Notes: a model not told the origin generated them from the letters alone. A stretch of DNA of 64,000 bases from Halopenitus persicus (GCF_002355635.1 NZ_AP017558.1:1488001-1552000); one strand, 5' to 3'. Positions 18,803-27,505 are shown, counted from the first letter of the stretch. Program-made: numbers and translations.

Positions 18803-19243
18803 ATGAAGCGGCCACGGGTGCGACGTCCGAACTTTCGGATCGCCGACTCCGCACAACAGACCGTCGGCGGGTTCCTGTTGGCCGGGCCGTTCGTCGTGAC
18901 CGAGGAGGTGTGGGGGCTCGCACAGGGGATGCACCCGATCCAGGCGGTGCTGACAGCGGGCGTCGTCGCCGCGATCGGCTACGCGGCGCTGTACCGCGCC
19001 GATACCGGCCGCGATCCGGACAGCGAGCAGGCGGTCGCCGGCATTCCGATCCGGTTTCTCTCGCTGATGACCGTCTCGTTCGGGTCGGTGCTGGTGCTCG
19101 CGCTCCTCTTCGACGCCCCGGACACGTTCCTCATTGACCAGGGAATGTCCGGGCGGGAGGTGTGGGTGACGACGGCGAAGGCAGTCACGATCGGGGCGGT
19201 CTTCAGCGTCGTCGGGGCCGCGACCGCCGACAGCGTGTTCTGA
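18803..19243 (+). CDS. DUF2391-family integral membrane protein
   Basis: 146 aa with four hydrophobic stretches (for example GGFLLAGPFVVTEEVWGL, AVLTAGVVAAIGYAALY, SLMTVSFGSVLVLALLF and AVTIGAVFSVVGAATADSV). The pattern and length fit DUF2391, small membrane proteins of unknown function. TATA-like gtttttaaatcc stands about 25 nt before the ATG, so the mRNA is probably leaderless. The stop codon is the first base block of a 24-bp tandem repeat. Confidence 0.75.
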   Translation: MKRPRVRRPNFRIADSAQQTVGGFLLAGPFVVTEEVWGLAQGMHPIQAVLTAGVVAAIGYAALYRADTGRDPDSEQAVAGIPIRFLSLMTVSFGSVLVLALLFDAPDTFLIDQGMSGREVWVTTAKAVTIGAVFSVVGAATADSVF

Positions 19244-19311
19244 TCGTCCCGGCCGACGCAATGCTGATCGTCCCGGCCGACGCAATGCTGATCGTCCCGG
19301 CCGACGCAAAA
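19240..19311. repeat. 24-bp tandem repeat (x3) starting at the DUF2391 stop codon
   Basis: Three copies of a 24-bp unit with core tgatcgtcccggccgacgca; the first copy includes the stop codon TGA at 19241-19243. The first two are identical and the third ends in aaaag. Confidence 0.95.
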
Positions 19312-19355
19312 GCGATCGCAACACAACTTAAGTTCGTCCGGCGGGTGCCGCCTGT

Positions 19356-19937
19356 ATGGAGTACTCGTTGGCGATCGAGAACGCGCCGGAGACGATTCCC
19401 GGAGGGACCGGGCTGTTGTTAGTACACCCGAGCATCGGCGAGACGGACCGGATCGACACGGACTTTCTGAAAACCGACACTGACTCCTTTCTCGTCGTCT
19501 CGACGCGAACGACGGCGCGGGAGGTCGAGCAGAAGCTCGAGTACTACGACGTCGACGAGTCGAGGGCGACCATCCTCGACACGATCTCGGTCGAGCGAGG
19601 CTACTCCCGCCGGTCCGGTGACGACGTCTACTACGTGGCCTCGCCGGACGACCTCGAGGGGGTCGTGGACTCGGTCGAGCGGTTCCTGACCGAACACGAC
19701 GGAAAGCGCCGCGTCTCGATCGATTCGCTCACGGAGATGGCCTATTATGCGGACGAGGAGGCGGCCTATCAGGCCGCCGCCGCGATCCTCGAACTGCTCG
19801 CGGAACACGACGCAGTCGGGCTGTTCCATCTCTCGAAGGAGGTCCACGACGAGGCCGTGCTCGAGCGGTTCGAGACGCTCTTCGACGGCGTCATCGACCT
19901 GAGCGAGGACGGGGACGTGACGTCGTCATTTACGTAG
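19356..19937 (+). CDS. Haloarchaeal RecA/KaiC-like protein without P-loop
   Basis: 193 aa. The beginning, NAPETIPGGTGLLLVHPSIG, has the layout of KaiC/GvpD-type ATPases, where a glycine-rich strand is followed by the Walker A GKT, but here the Lys-Thr is missing. Later parts, RVSIDSLTEMAYYADEEAAY and VGLFHLSKEVHDEAVLERFE, resemble the Walker B and following helix of that fold. So it is likely a non-hydrolysing relative, function unknown. A palindromic TATA region (aacttaagtt) lies about 26 nt before the ATG. Confidence 0.6.
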   Translation: MEYSLAIENAPETIPGGTGLLLVHPSIGETDRIDTDFLKTDTDSFLVVSTRTTAREVEQKLEYYDVDESRATILDTISVERGYSRRSGDDVYYVASPDDLEGVVDSVERFLTEHDGKRRVSIDSLTEMAYYADEEAAYQAAAAILELLAEHDAVGLFHLSKEVHDEAVLERFETLFDGVIDLSEDGDVTSSFT

Positions 19938-19955
19938 TTCCAGGACGGCCGGCGC

Positions 19956-20789
19956 TTACGACGACTCCGACGTCCCCGACGACTCCGACGTCTCAAGCGC
20001 CTCGAACGTTTTCTCGGCCCACCGGACCGCGTAGTCCGCGCCGTGGTCCGCGTAGGTGGCGGTGTCGAGCGCGGCGAACGGGGTCGGGAGATCGAGGTCA
20101 TGCCGGACGGCCGAGCAGGCGTACTCGGTCGCGTCGGGGAAGGTCATCTCGCCGCGGGCCATCCGGCTCGGGAGGGCTTCGAGCCGGTCGGTGAGACGCT
20201 CGCCGGCGTCGACCCACGCGTCGTGGAGTCGGTCATGTTCGCCGGCCCAGCCCGCAAAGATCTCGCGGGTTCGGAGCCCGACCCAGGCATCGAAGAGGGC
20301 GTTCGCGATCTGGTAGACGTCGACCGGACCGAGATCGCCCGGGACGTCCGGGCCGCGGATCGCCGCGTCGAGGTCCCGGTACCGGTCGCCGAAGAACGGG
20401 AGGAAGTGTTCGGGAACGTCGGCACCGATCTCGACGAAGGCACGGGCGATCAGGAACGCCAGAAAGTCCTCCGGAGTGGTTTCCGCGCGTCGTTTACAGA
20501 TCACCGTCGGCGGGTCGGTCTGGGCGGTCCAGACGACGGTGCCGTCGCCGGGGGCACCGACGGTGAACGTCGACCCGCGGTACCGGTCGAGGACCGCGGG
20601 TGCGTCCGCCGGGAGCCAGTCCGCGGGATAGCCCGCCGGCTCGAGCCGGTCGACGAAGAGTCCGAGGTCCTCCGCCGCGGCCGGCGGGATCGTCTCGAAG
20701 TCCGAGTCGGCGTCGAGGACCGGCGTGTCGGGCGCGTGCGTCGATCGAACCGTCTCGAGGTCGGCGGGCAGCTCGCGCCGGGAGAACAT
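19956..20789 (-). CDS. Haloarchaeal conserved protein (DUF7089-like)
   Basis: 277 aa soluble, acidic protein, mainly helical, with conserved-looking patches such as DLGLFVDRLEPAGYPADWLP and DVYQIANALFDAWVGLRTRE. No catalytic motif is recognised. The C-terminus has two in-frame copies of a Ser/Glu-rich repeat (ETSESS-like), again a gene-end repeat. It follows the 29-codon membrane peptide gene with no gap, so both are probably on one transcript. DUF number recalled only. Confidence 0.6.
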   Translation of the reverse strand: MFSRRELPADLETVRSTHAPDTPVLDADSDFETIPPAAAEDLGLFVDRLEPAGYPADWLPADAPAVLDRYRGSTFTVGAPGDGTVVWTAQTDPPTVICKRRAETTPEDFLAFLIARAFVEIGADVPEHFLPFFGDRYRDLDAAIRGPDVPGDLGPVDVYQIANALFDAWVGLRTREIFAGWAGEHDRLHDAWVDAGERLTDRLEALPSRMARGEMTFPDATEYACSAVRHDLDLPTPFAALDTATYADHGADYAVRWAEKTFEALETSESSGTSESS

Positions 20790-20879
20790 TCAGGCGAAGG
20801 CGTACGACAGGATCGTGAGGATCGAGAGGATCGCGGCGCTTCCGACCGTTCCGAGGACGACCTTCGTTGGGGTGCTCAT
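20790..20879 (-). CDS. 29-aa single-pass membrane peptide
   Basis: The frame reads MSTPTKVVLGTVGSAAILSI then LTILSYAFA and stops. The stop codon is directly followed by the ATG of the next gene. One hydrophobic helix of about 20 residues covers most of it. A TATA-like element (ggatttaag on the minus strand, near 20905) lies about 26 nt before the ATG, the usual leaderless spacing, which supports this as the true first gene of a two-gene unit. Function unknown. Confidence 0.65.
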   Translation of the reverse strand: MSTPTKVVLGTVGSAAILSILTILSYAFA

Positions 20880-21000
20880 ACCGGACGTGTGGGTGCCGGT
20901 CGCTTAAATCCATTCAGTTCGGCTGGAACCACGGCTTCCGTTCGGTCGGGACGGTGATCGCGGGCGAGGCGTTTAAGTTACCATCGACCGATCACCGACC

Positions 21001-21534
21001 GTGCGCGTACGAGACGCCGTCGAGGCCGACGCGGAGGCGATCGCCGCGTTGGCTGAGCAGCCGGTCGACGCGACGCGGGAGGTCATCCACGACCGGTCGG
21101 TCCGCGTCGCGATCCCCGAGGAACCGACTTCGTCCCGCGAGGAACCGACTTCGTCCCGCGAAGAACCGACTTCGTCCCGCGAGGAACCGACGTCCAACCC
21201 GGAACGACCGGACCCGGAAAGCCCAACCGACGCCGAGTCGACGGCTCCGACCGGCTCAGAGCCGACGAATCCGACCGCCTACGTCGCGTTCGACGCGCAT
21301 CGTGAGGCGGTTCACCTGACCGGATTCGGGGGCGAGAAGGCGGCGCTTGAGCGGCTCCTCGAGGAACCCCGCCGGTTCGCCGACCGGGAAGGGATGGCGG
21401 TCGAGGCGATCGTCGACCGGGACGACGACGAGCGGCGGTCGATCGTCGAGTCGGTCGGGTTCGAGGAGACGGGAGCGGGACCGCGGTTCGACGGCTCCGA
21501 GACGGTTCGATATCGGATCCCGCGAAGCGAGTGA
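21001..21534 (+). CDS. GNAT-like acetyltransferase-related protein with repeat insert
   Basis: 177 aa from a GTG start. It opens with RVRDAVEADAEAIAALAEQP, the usual first strand and helix of GNAT acetyltransferases, and ends with ERRSIVESVGFEETGAGPRF, the usual last helix and strand. The middle carries an Arg/Glu/Ser/Pro-rich insert of about 50 residues encoded partly by 21-bp direct repeats (EEPTSSR three times). The acetyl-CoA-binding P-loop is not obvious, so activity is doubtful. TATA (tttaag at 20971) is about 30 nt upstream, fitting a leaderless GTG start. Confidence 0.6.
   Translation: MRVRDAVEADAEAIAALAEQPVDATREVIHDRSVRVAIPEEPTSSREEPTSSREEPTSSREEPTSNPERPDPESPTDAESTAPTGSEPTNPTAYVAFDAHREAVHLTGFGGEKAALERLLEEPRRFADREGMAVEAIVDRDDDERRSIVESVGFEETGAGPRFDGSETVRYRIPRSE
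21119..21196. repeat. 21-bp in-frame tandem repeat in the GNAT-like gene
   Basis: About 3.7 copies of gaaccgacttcgtcccgcga plus one base, giving the peptide EEPTSSR three times. Copies differ by one base at most, so the expansion is recent. Confidence 0.9.
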
Positions 21535-21580
21535 TTCCGGTTCGGTGCCCGAAACGGAGTGACCGTCGCATTCCACGGCG

Positions 21581-23455
21581 TCAGGCGAACTTCCGGACGG
21601 TCATGTCCAGGGTGTCGAGGTCGAGGATCGGCGCGAATCCGCAGTCGGGATCGATGTTGACGGACTTCTGGAAGTCGGTCTGTTCCTGCCAGCAGCCGGA
21701 GTTGACGGCGAGGACGTTGTGGTATTTCCCCCAGCCGAGCTTGTGAACGTGGCCGGTGTGGAACACCTCCGGGACGTCCTCGATAACGAGGTGGTCCTGC
21801 TCCTCGGGTGCCACTCGGGTATGTCCGCCGAACTGTGGGGCGACGTGTCGCTTCTTGAGCAGGTGGTACATCGCCTTGTGGGGGTCGTCGTAGCTGGCCT
21901 TTCCGGCGGGGAGTTCGGCGATGACCTCGTCGAGGGAGACGCCGTGGTACATCAGGACGGAGACGCCCTCGACCGTGACCGCAGCCGGGTTCGAGACGAT
22001 CCGGGAGTCGTGTGCGGACATCAGATCGCGGAGCTCCTCGTCGAAGGCGGGTTGGGGTTCCGCGAGGCGGACGGCGTCGTGGTTCCCCGGGATCATCACG
22101 ATCTCGAGGTCGCCGGGGACGTCCTTGAGGTGCTCCGAGAACCGTTCGTACTGCTCGTAGATGTCGACGATGTCGAGCTCTTCGTCCTGGTCCGGATAGA
22201 CGCCGACGCCCTCGACCATATCCCCGGCGAGTAGCAGGTACTCGACCGCCGCCGCGTCCTCGGTGTGCAGCCAGTCGGCGAACGACTCCCAGGCGTCGCG
22301 CATGAACTCCTGGGACCCGACGTGGACGTCCGAGATGAGTGCTGCCTGCACGTGTCGGTCGGCGTAGCTCGGCTGGAACGTCCGGGGAACGTCCGGGAAA
22401 TGGACCGCGTCGGCGAAGAGGATCCCGGAATCGTCCGCCAGCGTTCCGTCGACGGCGATGCACTCGTCGAGGAGGATCTCGTCGACGACGTCCGCGATCC
22501 CCTTGTCCTTCATGATCAGCGCGGGGAACGTCCCGGTCGTGTCCTCGAGCTCGACGAGCCAGTGGCCCGACCGGGTCGACCGGACGTCGTTGACGAGCCC
22601 GATCATCGCCGCGTCGCTGCCGCCGGGCATCTCCGCGATCGCGCTCGCCGGCCGATGGTTGACGCGGCCGCGGAGGATCTTCGAGAGGCGTTCGTACCGG
22701 TCCCGGAACGTCCGGACGAAGTCGGCGTACTCGCCCGTGCCGGTGCTGTGGCCGGTCATATCGTTTGCGACCTCGAGCGACCGACGGTCGGCGTCAGCCG
22801 ACCGATCCGACGTGTCCGTTTCGGTCCTCGGTTCGGCTTCCGGTGCAGTTCCCGAACCGGTTCTCGGTTCAATTCCCGGTTCGGTTTCCGTTTCGGGCCT
22901 CCCCGCTCCAGCCTCCGCTTCCGATTCCGGTCCGGATTCCGAATCCGGTCGAGGTTCCGAATCCGGTCGAGGTTTCGAGTCCGGTCGAGGTTCCGAATCC
23001 GGTCGAGGTTCCGAATCCGATCGGGAACCGGACCTCGGTCGTGAAGTCGACTCGTTCGATTGCCGGGGCTCCACCGTAGTTGCGCCGGATGGCTCGGTTG
23101 ATCCGGATGGCTCGGTTGATCCGGATGCTTCGTGTTCCGTGTTGGTCTTTACCGACCCCTTTGTTTCGACTGGAGATCCCTTCTGATTCGGTGTGTTTCT
23201 CGAACGATCCGACCCAGTCGAAACGGAGGGATCGGCATCGATCGTGGACCGGATGTGGTCGCTCGTGATACGAAGCGTATCCTCCGGAACGTGGTCAACC
23301 ACGGCCTCGATCGTGGCGTGTGGGTCGTCGGTTCCCGCGATGAGGGTGATCGCCTCCCGATCGGCGTTGTAGCCCCGCTCGGTGAGCTCCATCACGATCC
23401 GCGACGACGTCTCCAGTGGCACGGATCGCCGAACGGTTAGCGTGGACAAAAGCAT
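21581..23455 (-). CDS. polB: DNA polymerase D small subunit (DP1)
   Basis: Exonuclease subunit of the archaeal replicative polymerase D, about 624 aa from MLLSTLTVRR (an ATG four codons upstream is also possible). The catalytic calcineurin-type phosphoesterase motifs are in order: LISDVHVGSQEF, LLAGDMVEGVGV, MIPGNHDAVR, and FHTGHVHKLGWGK. An OB-fold part with WLVELEDTTGTFPALIMKD precedes them. Residues about 70-230 form a low-complexity Ser/Pro/Glu/Arg linker with many in-frame repeats (RPDSEP). Divergent from the signal peptidase gene. Confidence 0.93.
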   Translation of the reverse strand: MLLSTLTVRRSVPLETSSRIVMELTERGYNADREAITLIAGTDDPHATIEAVVDHVPEDTLRITSDHIRSTIDADPSVSTGSDRSRNTPNQKGSPVETKGSVKTNTEHEASGSTEPSGSTEPSGATTVEPRQSNESTSRPRSGSRSDSEPRPDSEPRPDSKPRPDSEPRPDSESGPESEAEAGAGRPETETEPGIEPRTGSGTAPEAEPRTETDTSDRSADADRRSLEVANDMTGHSTGTGEYADFVRTFRDRYERLSKILRGRVNHRPASAIAEMPGGSDAAMIGLVNDVRSTRSGHWLVELEDTTGTFPALIMKDKGIADVVDEILLDECIAVDGTLADDSGILFADAVHFPDVPRTFQPSYADRHVQAALISDVHVGSQEFMRDAWESFADWLHTEDAAAVEYLLLAGDMVEGVGVYPDQDEELDIVDIYEQYERFSEHLKDVPGDLEIVMIPGNHDAVRLAEPQPAFDEELRDLMSAHDSRIVSNPAAVTVEGVSVLMYHGVSLDEVIAELPAGKASYDDPHKAMYHLLKKRHVAPQFGGHTRVAPEEQDHLVIEDVPEVFHTGHVHKLGWGKYHNVLAVNSGCWQEQTDFQKSVNIDPDCGFAPILDLDTLDMTVRKFA

Positions 23456-23529
23456 GCCGACCGGCATCGAACCGGCCGCTTCCCCCGAAGCCAGAACGTT
23501 CAAACCCGAAGCCGCGAAAGTCGAACCAA

Positions 23530-24852
23530 ATGGGATCCGGGAACGATCGGTCGCAGGGACCGTCGGACGACGATCGACGGTCCGAGGACGACCGAGTCGA
23601 CGATTCCCGTGAACGCCGCCCTCCAAAAGATAGAGACGGGAACGGGAACGGTGACGAGCACGACGCCGAGTACGATGACGAATACGGGTTCGAAGACGGA
23701 TTCGAGGAATCCGACGAAGACGACGGTAGCAACCGAAAGTTCGGCCCGGATGCCGATCGAGGATCGGGGGATTCCGAGGACGGGTTCACGTGGCAGAAAC
23801 GGAACCGAACGGACGATCGGGAGGTGCCACGGACACCCGACGGAAGACGTGATGATGACGGCCGTCGGGCGCGACCGACGGACGAACGACCGGCACCGGA
23901 GACGACGGACGAACGACCGGCACCGGACGATCAGCGATCGTCGACTGATTCCACGCACCCGCCCTTCGGCGGTTCCGGCGAGGGTTCCGGCGAGGGCCCC
24001 CCGCCGGAGCCGGGAACGACCGCGGCCGCCGATCGGGGCCGACGACGTGATCGTGGACGATCGTCGGGAGATCAGGGGATCGTTCGGCGGTTTCTGACGG
24101 CACAGGAGGGACCGGCGGTGTGGATCCGGGACGTCGTCACGAGCGTCGTGATCGTCCTCGCGATCGGGGCGCTGCTGTTCGCGGTGAGCGGGGTCTGGCC
24201 GCCGATGGTCGCGGTCGAGTCGGGGAGTATGGACCCGAATATGGAGAAAGGCGACCTGATCGTCGTGACCGAGCCGGGTCGGTTGGCGCCGGACGCGGCC
24301 ACGAACGACGTCGGGGTCGTGACCCAGGAGGTCGCCGAACGGGAGGGTTATCGGTCCTTCGGCGCTCCCGGCTCGGTGATCGTGTACACCTTCCCCGGTC
24401 GGGTCGGGTCGCCGATCATCCACCGATCGATGTTTCACGTCGAGGCGGGCGAGAACTGGGTCGATCGGGCCGACCCGCGGTATCTGAACGGCGAGACCTG
24501 TGCGGACGTCCGGAACTGTCCGGCACCCCACTCCGGATTCATCACGAAGGGGGACAACAACGCTCGATACGACCAGGCGAGCGGCATCGCGCCGCCGGTG
24601 AAACCGGAGTGGGTGACCGGCGTCGCGCGCGTTCGACTCCCGTATCTCGGGTGGATCCGGCTGGTTGCCACCGGGCAGGCCACGACAGACGAGTTCATCG
24701 AAGCGGTGACCTCGGGAACGCTGGGTGCGGGCGGAACGCCGGGTGCGGGCGGAACGCCGGGTGTGCCGGAGCCGATGGGTGGTCCGAGCGCGATGGCGAT
24801 CGCGGGAGCTGCCGCCGTCGGCGTCACGGCAGTTCGGCGAACGCGTGGATGA
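23530..24852 (+). CDS. Signal peptidase I (archaeal S26B type)
   Basis: About 440 aa. Residues 1-195 are a very acidic, disordered region with repeats (ERPAPETTDERPAPDD). Then a membrane helix (VVTSVVIVLAIGALLFAVSG) leads to the catalytic Ser in VAVESGSMDPNMEKGDLIVV, the His in IIHRSMFHV replacing the bacterial lysine, and the Asp in GFITKGDNNARYDQ. The C-terminus has GTPGAGG repeats and a second hydrophobic segment with a basic end (AAAVGVTAVRRTRG). Cleaves Sec signal peptides. Start chosen at the ATG just above the acidic region. Confidence 0.88.
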   Translation: MGSGNDRSQGPSDDDRRSEDDRVDDSRERRPPKDRDGNGNGDEHDAEYDDEYGFEDGFEESDEDDGSNRKFGPDADRGSGDSEDGFTWQKRNRTDDREVPRTPDGRRDDDGRRARPTDERPAPETTDERPAPDDQRSSTDSTHPPFGGSGEGSGEGPPPEPGTTAAADRGRRRDRGRSSGDQGIVRRFLTAQEGPAVWIRDVVTSVVIVLAIGALLFAVSGVWPPMVAVESGSMDPNMEKGDLIVVTEPGRLAPDAATNDVGVVTQEVAEREGYRSFGAPGSVIVYTFPGRVGSPIIHRSMFHVEAGENWVDRADPRYLNGETCADVRNCPAPHSGFITKGDNNARYDQASGIAPPVKPEWVTGVARVRLPYLGWIRLVATGQATTDEFIEAVTSGTLGAGGTPGAGGTPGVPEPMGGPSAMAIAGAAAVGVTAVRRTRG

Positions 24853-24951
24853 GGGGCAGAGGAGGGGTGGAGGGAGCAGAGGAGGAGTAGGAGAGTCGAT
24901 GTCGAGTGGGGAAGGACGCGTAGGTGAGGACGGAAGGCCAAGAGCCGAATC

Positions 24952-27045
24952 TTAGTTGTCGAACCGCGCCTGAACGAACGGCTGAGCGTTCTCGATGTCG
25001 CCGAGCCGGGAGTCCGACAGGAGGACGGCCTCGGTCTCGTCGATGGGCACGGAGAGGCTCATCTCCTTGGTCCGGCCGTATCGGCCCTTCGAGACGACGA
25101 CCGCGTTGACGATCCCGAGCATATCGAGCTCGGAGATGAGGTCGGTGACCCGACGCTGGGTGAGCACGTCGGCGTCGATCTCCTCACAGAGGCGCTTGTA
25201 GATGTTGAACACCTCGCCGGTGTTGATGTTGTGGACGCCGTTCTGTTCGAGGAGGATGATCGAAAAGAGGACGATCTTGCTCTGGGTGGGAAGCGTACGG
25301 ACGACCTCGACGACGCGGTCGAGTTCGATCTTGTCCTGTGCCTGCCGGACGTGTTCCTCGCCGATGATCTCCGCCTGGGACCGCTCGGCGAGCTCGCCCG
25401 CGGTCCGCAACAGATCCAGCGCGCGGCGGGCGTCCCCGTGTTCCTGGGCCGCGAAGGCCGCACAGAGGGGGATCACGTCCTCGGTGAGCGCGTCGGGTTT
25501 AAAGGCGACGTCGGCGCGGTGTTGGAGGATGTCCCGGAGCTGGTTGGCGTCGTACGGCGGAAAGACGATCTCCTCCTCGCCGAGGCTCGACTTAACGCGG
25601 GGATCGAGGAAGTCGGTGAACTTCAGGTCGTTCGAGATGCCCATGATGGAGATCCGCGAGTTATCGAGCTCGGAGTTCATCCGCGAGAGGTTATACAGCG
25701 TGTCGTCGCCCGACTTCTCGACGAGTTTGTCGATCTCGTCGAGCATGATCACGGCCACGCGCTCGTGGTAGTCAACCGCGTCGAAGAACGTGGAGTAGAC
25801 GCGGTCGGTCGGCCACCCCGTCATCGGAACCTCCTCCATCGTCTCGGCGTCGTCCCGAAGCTGCTCGATCCGATCGTCGATCGCATCGAGATCGTCGAAG
25901 GGCGTGTTCCTGAGGGGTGCGTCGTCGGCCTCGCGGGATGCGTCATCGACCTCGCGGGATGCGTCGTCGACCTCGCGGGATGTATTCTCGATCTCGTGGG
26001 ACGCATCCACAACCTCGCTGGATGCGTCCTCGACCTCGCGGGATGCGTCGTCGACCTCGCGGGATGTATTCTCGATCTCGTGGGACGCATCCACAACCTC
26101 GCTGGATGCGTCCTCGACCCGGGATCGAAGCGTCTCGAGTTCGTCGATCCGGTCGGCGATCACCGCCTGGTTCTGCTGGATGAACTTGTTCGCGAGCTGC
26201 GCGAGCACGCGGTACTGGGTGTCGGTGACCTCACAGTTGATGTACTCGACCTCGCAGGGGACGTCGTACTTCTTGGAGGTCGATTCGAGCTCGTTGGAGA
26301 CGAACTTCGCGGAGGCCGTCTTTCCGGTGCCGGTCTTTCCGTATATCAGGATGTTCGACGGCGTGTCGCCGCGGAGCGCCGAGACGAGGATCGTCGCCAT
26401 TCGATTTATTTGGTCGGTTCGATGGGGGAGTTCGTGGGGGGTGTAGGAAGGGCGGAGGACCTCCTTGTTCTCGAAGATGGGTTCGCCGGACAGGAGGTCG
26501 TCGAACAGACCTTGACTCTCGTCCTCGTCGTCCGCGTCGTCCTGGAAGACGACGCCGTCCAGGTCGACGTCGGTCGACGACCGATCCCGGCTGGGCGAGG
26601 GATCGACCGCAACGTCCACGTTCGCGGAGGCGTTGGCATCGAGATCCGTCCCGGGGTCGGCGTCGGCATCGAGATCCGTCTTGGGATCGGTTTCGGAATC
26701 GGTTTCGGGATCGGTTCCGGAGCGAGCCGAATCGGACGGCACCGTTTCGGGTGGAGACATCCCCGTCGCCGAATCAGCGGGCTGATCGGGGGTTCGATCG
26801 GGGTTCGTCGTCCCGGGTCGAGATCCCTCCATACTGCCGGTCGGCCCGGCGTCATTCGGTCGTCGAGCGTCGGCTTCTGCGACGACATCGGCGGTCGTGA
26901 CGTCCTCGGCGGTCGTGACGTCTTCGGAACCCGGATCGGCGGCGCTGGCCGGATCCGTCCCGTCCGGGGACGGATCGTTTCGTCTCGAAGTCTCAGCGTC
27001 GGTCGTCTCGGATTCGTGTTCGGATGTCGTGTGTTCGGTTCCCAT
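24952..27045 (-). CDS. orc1: Orc1/Cdc6 replication initiator beside the origin
   Basis: 697 aa AAA+ initiator. Residues 1-170 are an acidic disordered extension. The AAA+ part begins near ENKEVLRPSYTPHELPHR; Walker A is YGKTGTGKT at about 235-243 and Walker B VIMLDEID at 432-439; sensor 1 is ISIMGISNDL, sensor 2 is in HGDARRALDLL. A winged-helix domain ends the protein (LTQRRVTDLISELDMLGIVN). Residues 309-377 are a heptad repeat (DASREVD-like) inserted between Walker A and B. Its position next to three ORB sites and oapABC marks it as the initiator of the main chromosomal origin. Confidence 0.95.
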   Translation of the reverse strand: MGTEHTTSEHESETTDAETSRRNDPSPDGTDPASAADPGSEDVTTAEDVTTADVVAEADARRPNDAGPTGSMEGSRPGTTNPDRTPDQPADSATGMSPPETVPSDSARSGTDPETDSETDPKTDLDADADPGTDLDANASANVDVAVDPSPSRDRSSTDVDLDGVVFQDDADDEDESQGLFDDLLSGEPIFENKEVLRPSYTPHELPHRTDQINRMATILVSALRGDTPSNILIYGKTGTGKTASAKFVSNELESTSKKYDVPCEVEYINCEVTDTQYRVLAQLANKFIQQNQAVIADRIDELETLRSRVEDASSEVVDASHEIENTSREVDDASREVEDASSEVVDASHEIENTSREVDDASREVDDASREADDAPLRNTPFDDLDAIDDRIEQLRDDAETMEEVPMTGWPTDRVYSTFFDAVDYHERVAVIMLDEIDKLVEKSGDDTLYNLSRMNSELDNSRISIMGISNDLKFTDFLDPRVKSSLGEEEIVFPPYDANQLRDILQHRADVAFKPDALTEDVIPLCAAFAAQEHGDARRALDLLRTAGELAERSQAEIIGEEHVRQAQDKIELDRVVEVVRTLPTQSKIVLFSIILLEQNGVHNINTGEVFNIYKRLCEEIDADVLTQRRVTDLISELDMLGIVNAVVVSKGRYGRTKEMSLSVPIDETEAVLLSDSRLGDIENAQPFVQARFDN
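25953..26117. repeat. 84-bp tandem repeat in orc1 made of 21-bp subrepeats
   Basis: Two copies of an 84-bp unit (for example gggatgtattctcgatctcg at 25977 and again at 26061), each built from four 21-bp pieces that encode seven residues. It codes for the heptad insert of the initiator. Confidence 0.9.
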
Positions 27046-27094
27046 TCATAACCCCCCTATTTCAGGTGGAGAACTCCGAGATGGCGCGTAGATG

Positions 27095-27380
27095 CCGCCG
27101 TTCAGCGGCGGATGGAGGCGTATTCATCGATGAAGCCACAACGGAGCGTCCAGATGATGCAATCGAAACAGATGTCCACATTCATTAAAAGCGTTGCCCT
27201 CTCCAGTAGAAAGGATGGTGTTGCAACCGGTGCCATCGGGTGCGTTGAACACATCGGACGGGGAGCTCCAGCGGAAACGAAGGGGTAGTCCACGAGGTGA
27301 AGTTGCGCGAACGAGGTTGAGAGACGGGGTGAGTGATGATCGAGCTGAGGGTTGACGTTCTTCCGCGCCTAAAGGCGCGG
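27095..27380. other. Two IS605-like hairpins inside the origin region (possible MITE remnant)
   Basis: ccgccg-ttcag-cggcgg at 27095-27111 and ccgcgcc-taaa-ggcgcgg at 27363-27380 look like the subterminal hairpins of haloarchaeal IS200/IS605 elements. The space between is 250 bp with no tnpA or tnpB that I can recognise, and it also contains ORB1. A decayed insertion is possible but weakly supported. Confidence 0.3.
27265..27288 (+). promoter_or_regulatory. ORB1, origin recognition box (weak match)
   Basis: ctccagcggaaacgaagggg, matching the ORB3 core gaaacgaagggg but with no long G-string (ends in gtag). Likely binding site for Orc1/Cdc6, nearest to the orc1 gene. Confidence 0.65.
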
Positions 27381-27505
27381 GTGTACTCCGTACTCTGTAT
27401 TATGCTCTTCGTGCTCTGTATATTCTCATCAGAATCAAAGGCGGATCGGATCGGTTAGAGAACGGAGACGAAACCGACGCGACGCTCAGTGAAACCAGAC
27501 GTCAC

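Noticed and set aside
23416-23529. N-terminal extension of the signal peptidase
   Set aside because: Overlaps the DP1 start on the other strand and is basic, unlike the acidic domain that begins at 23530.
27138-27288. A tnpB C-terminal remnant in the origin
   Set aside because: The frame between the hairpins lacks the zinc-finger cysteines and other TnpB motifs that I could compare.
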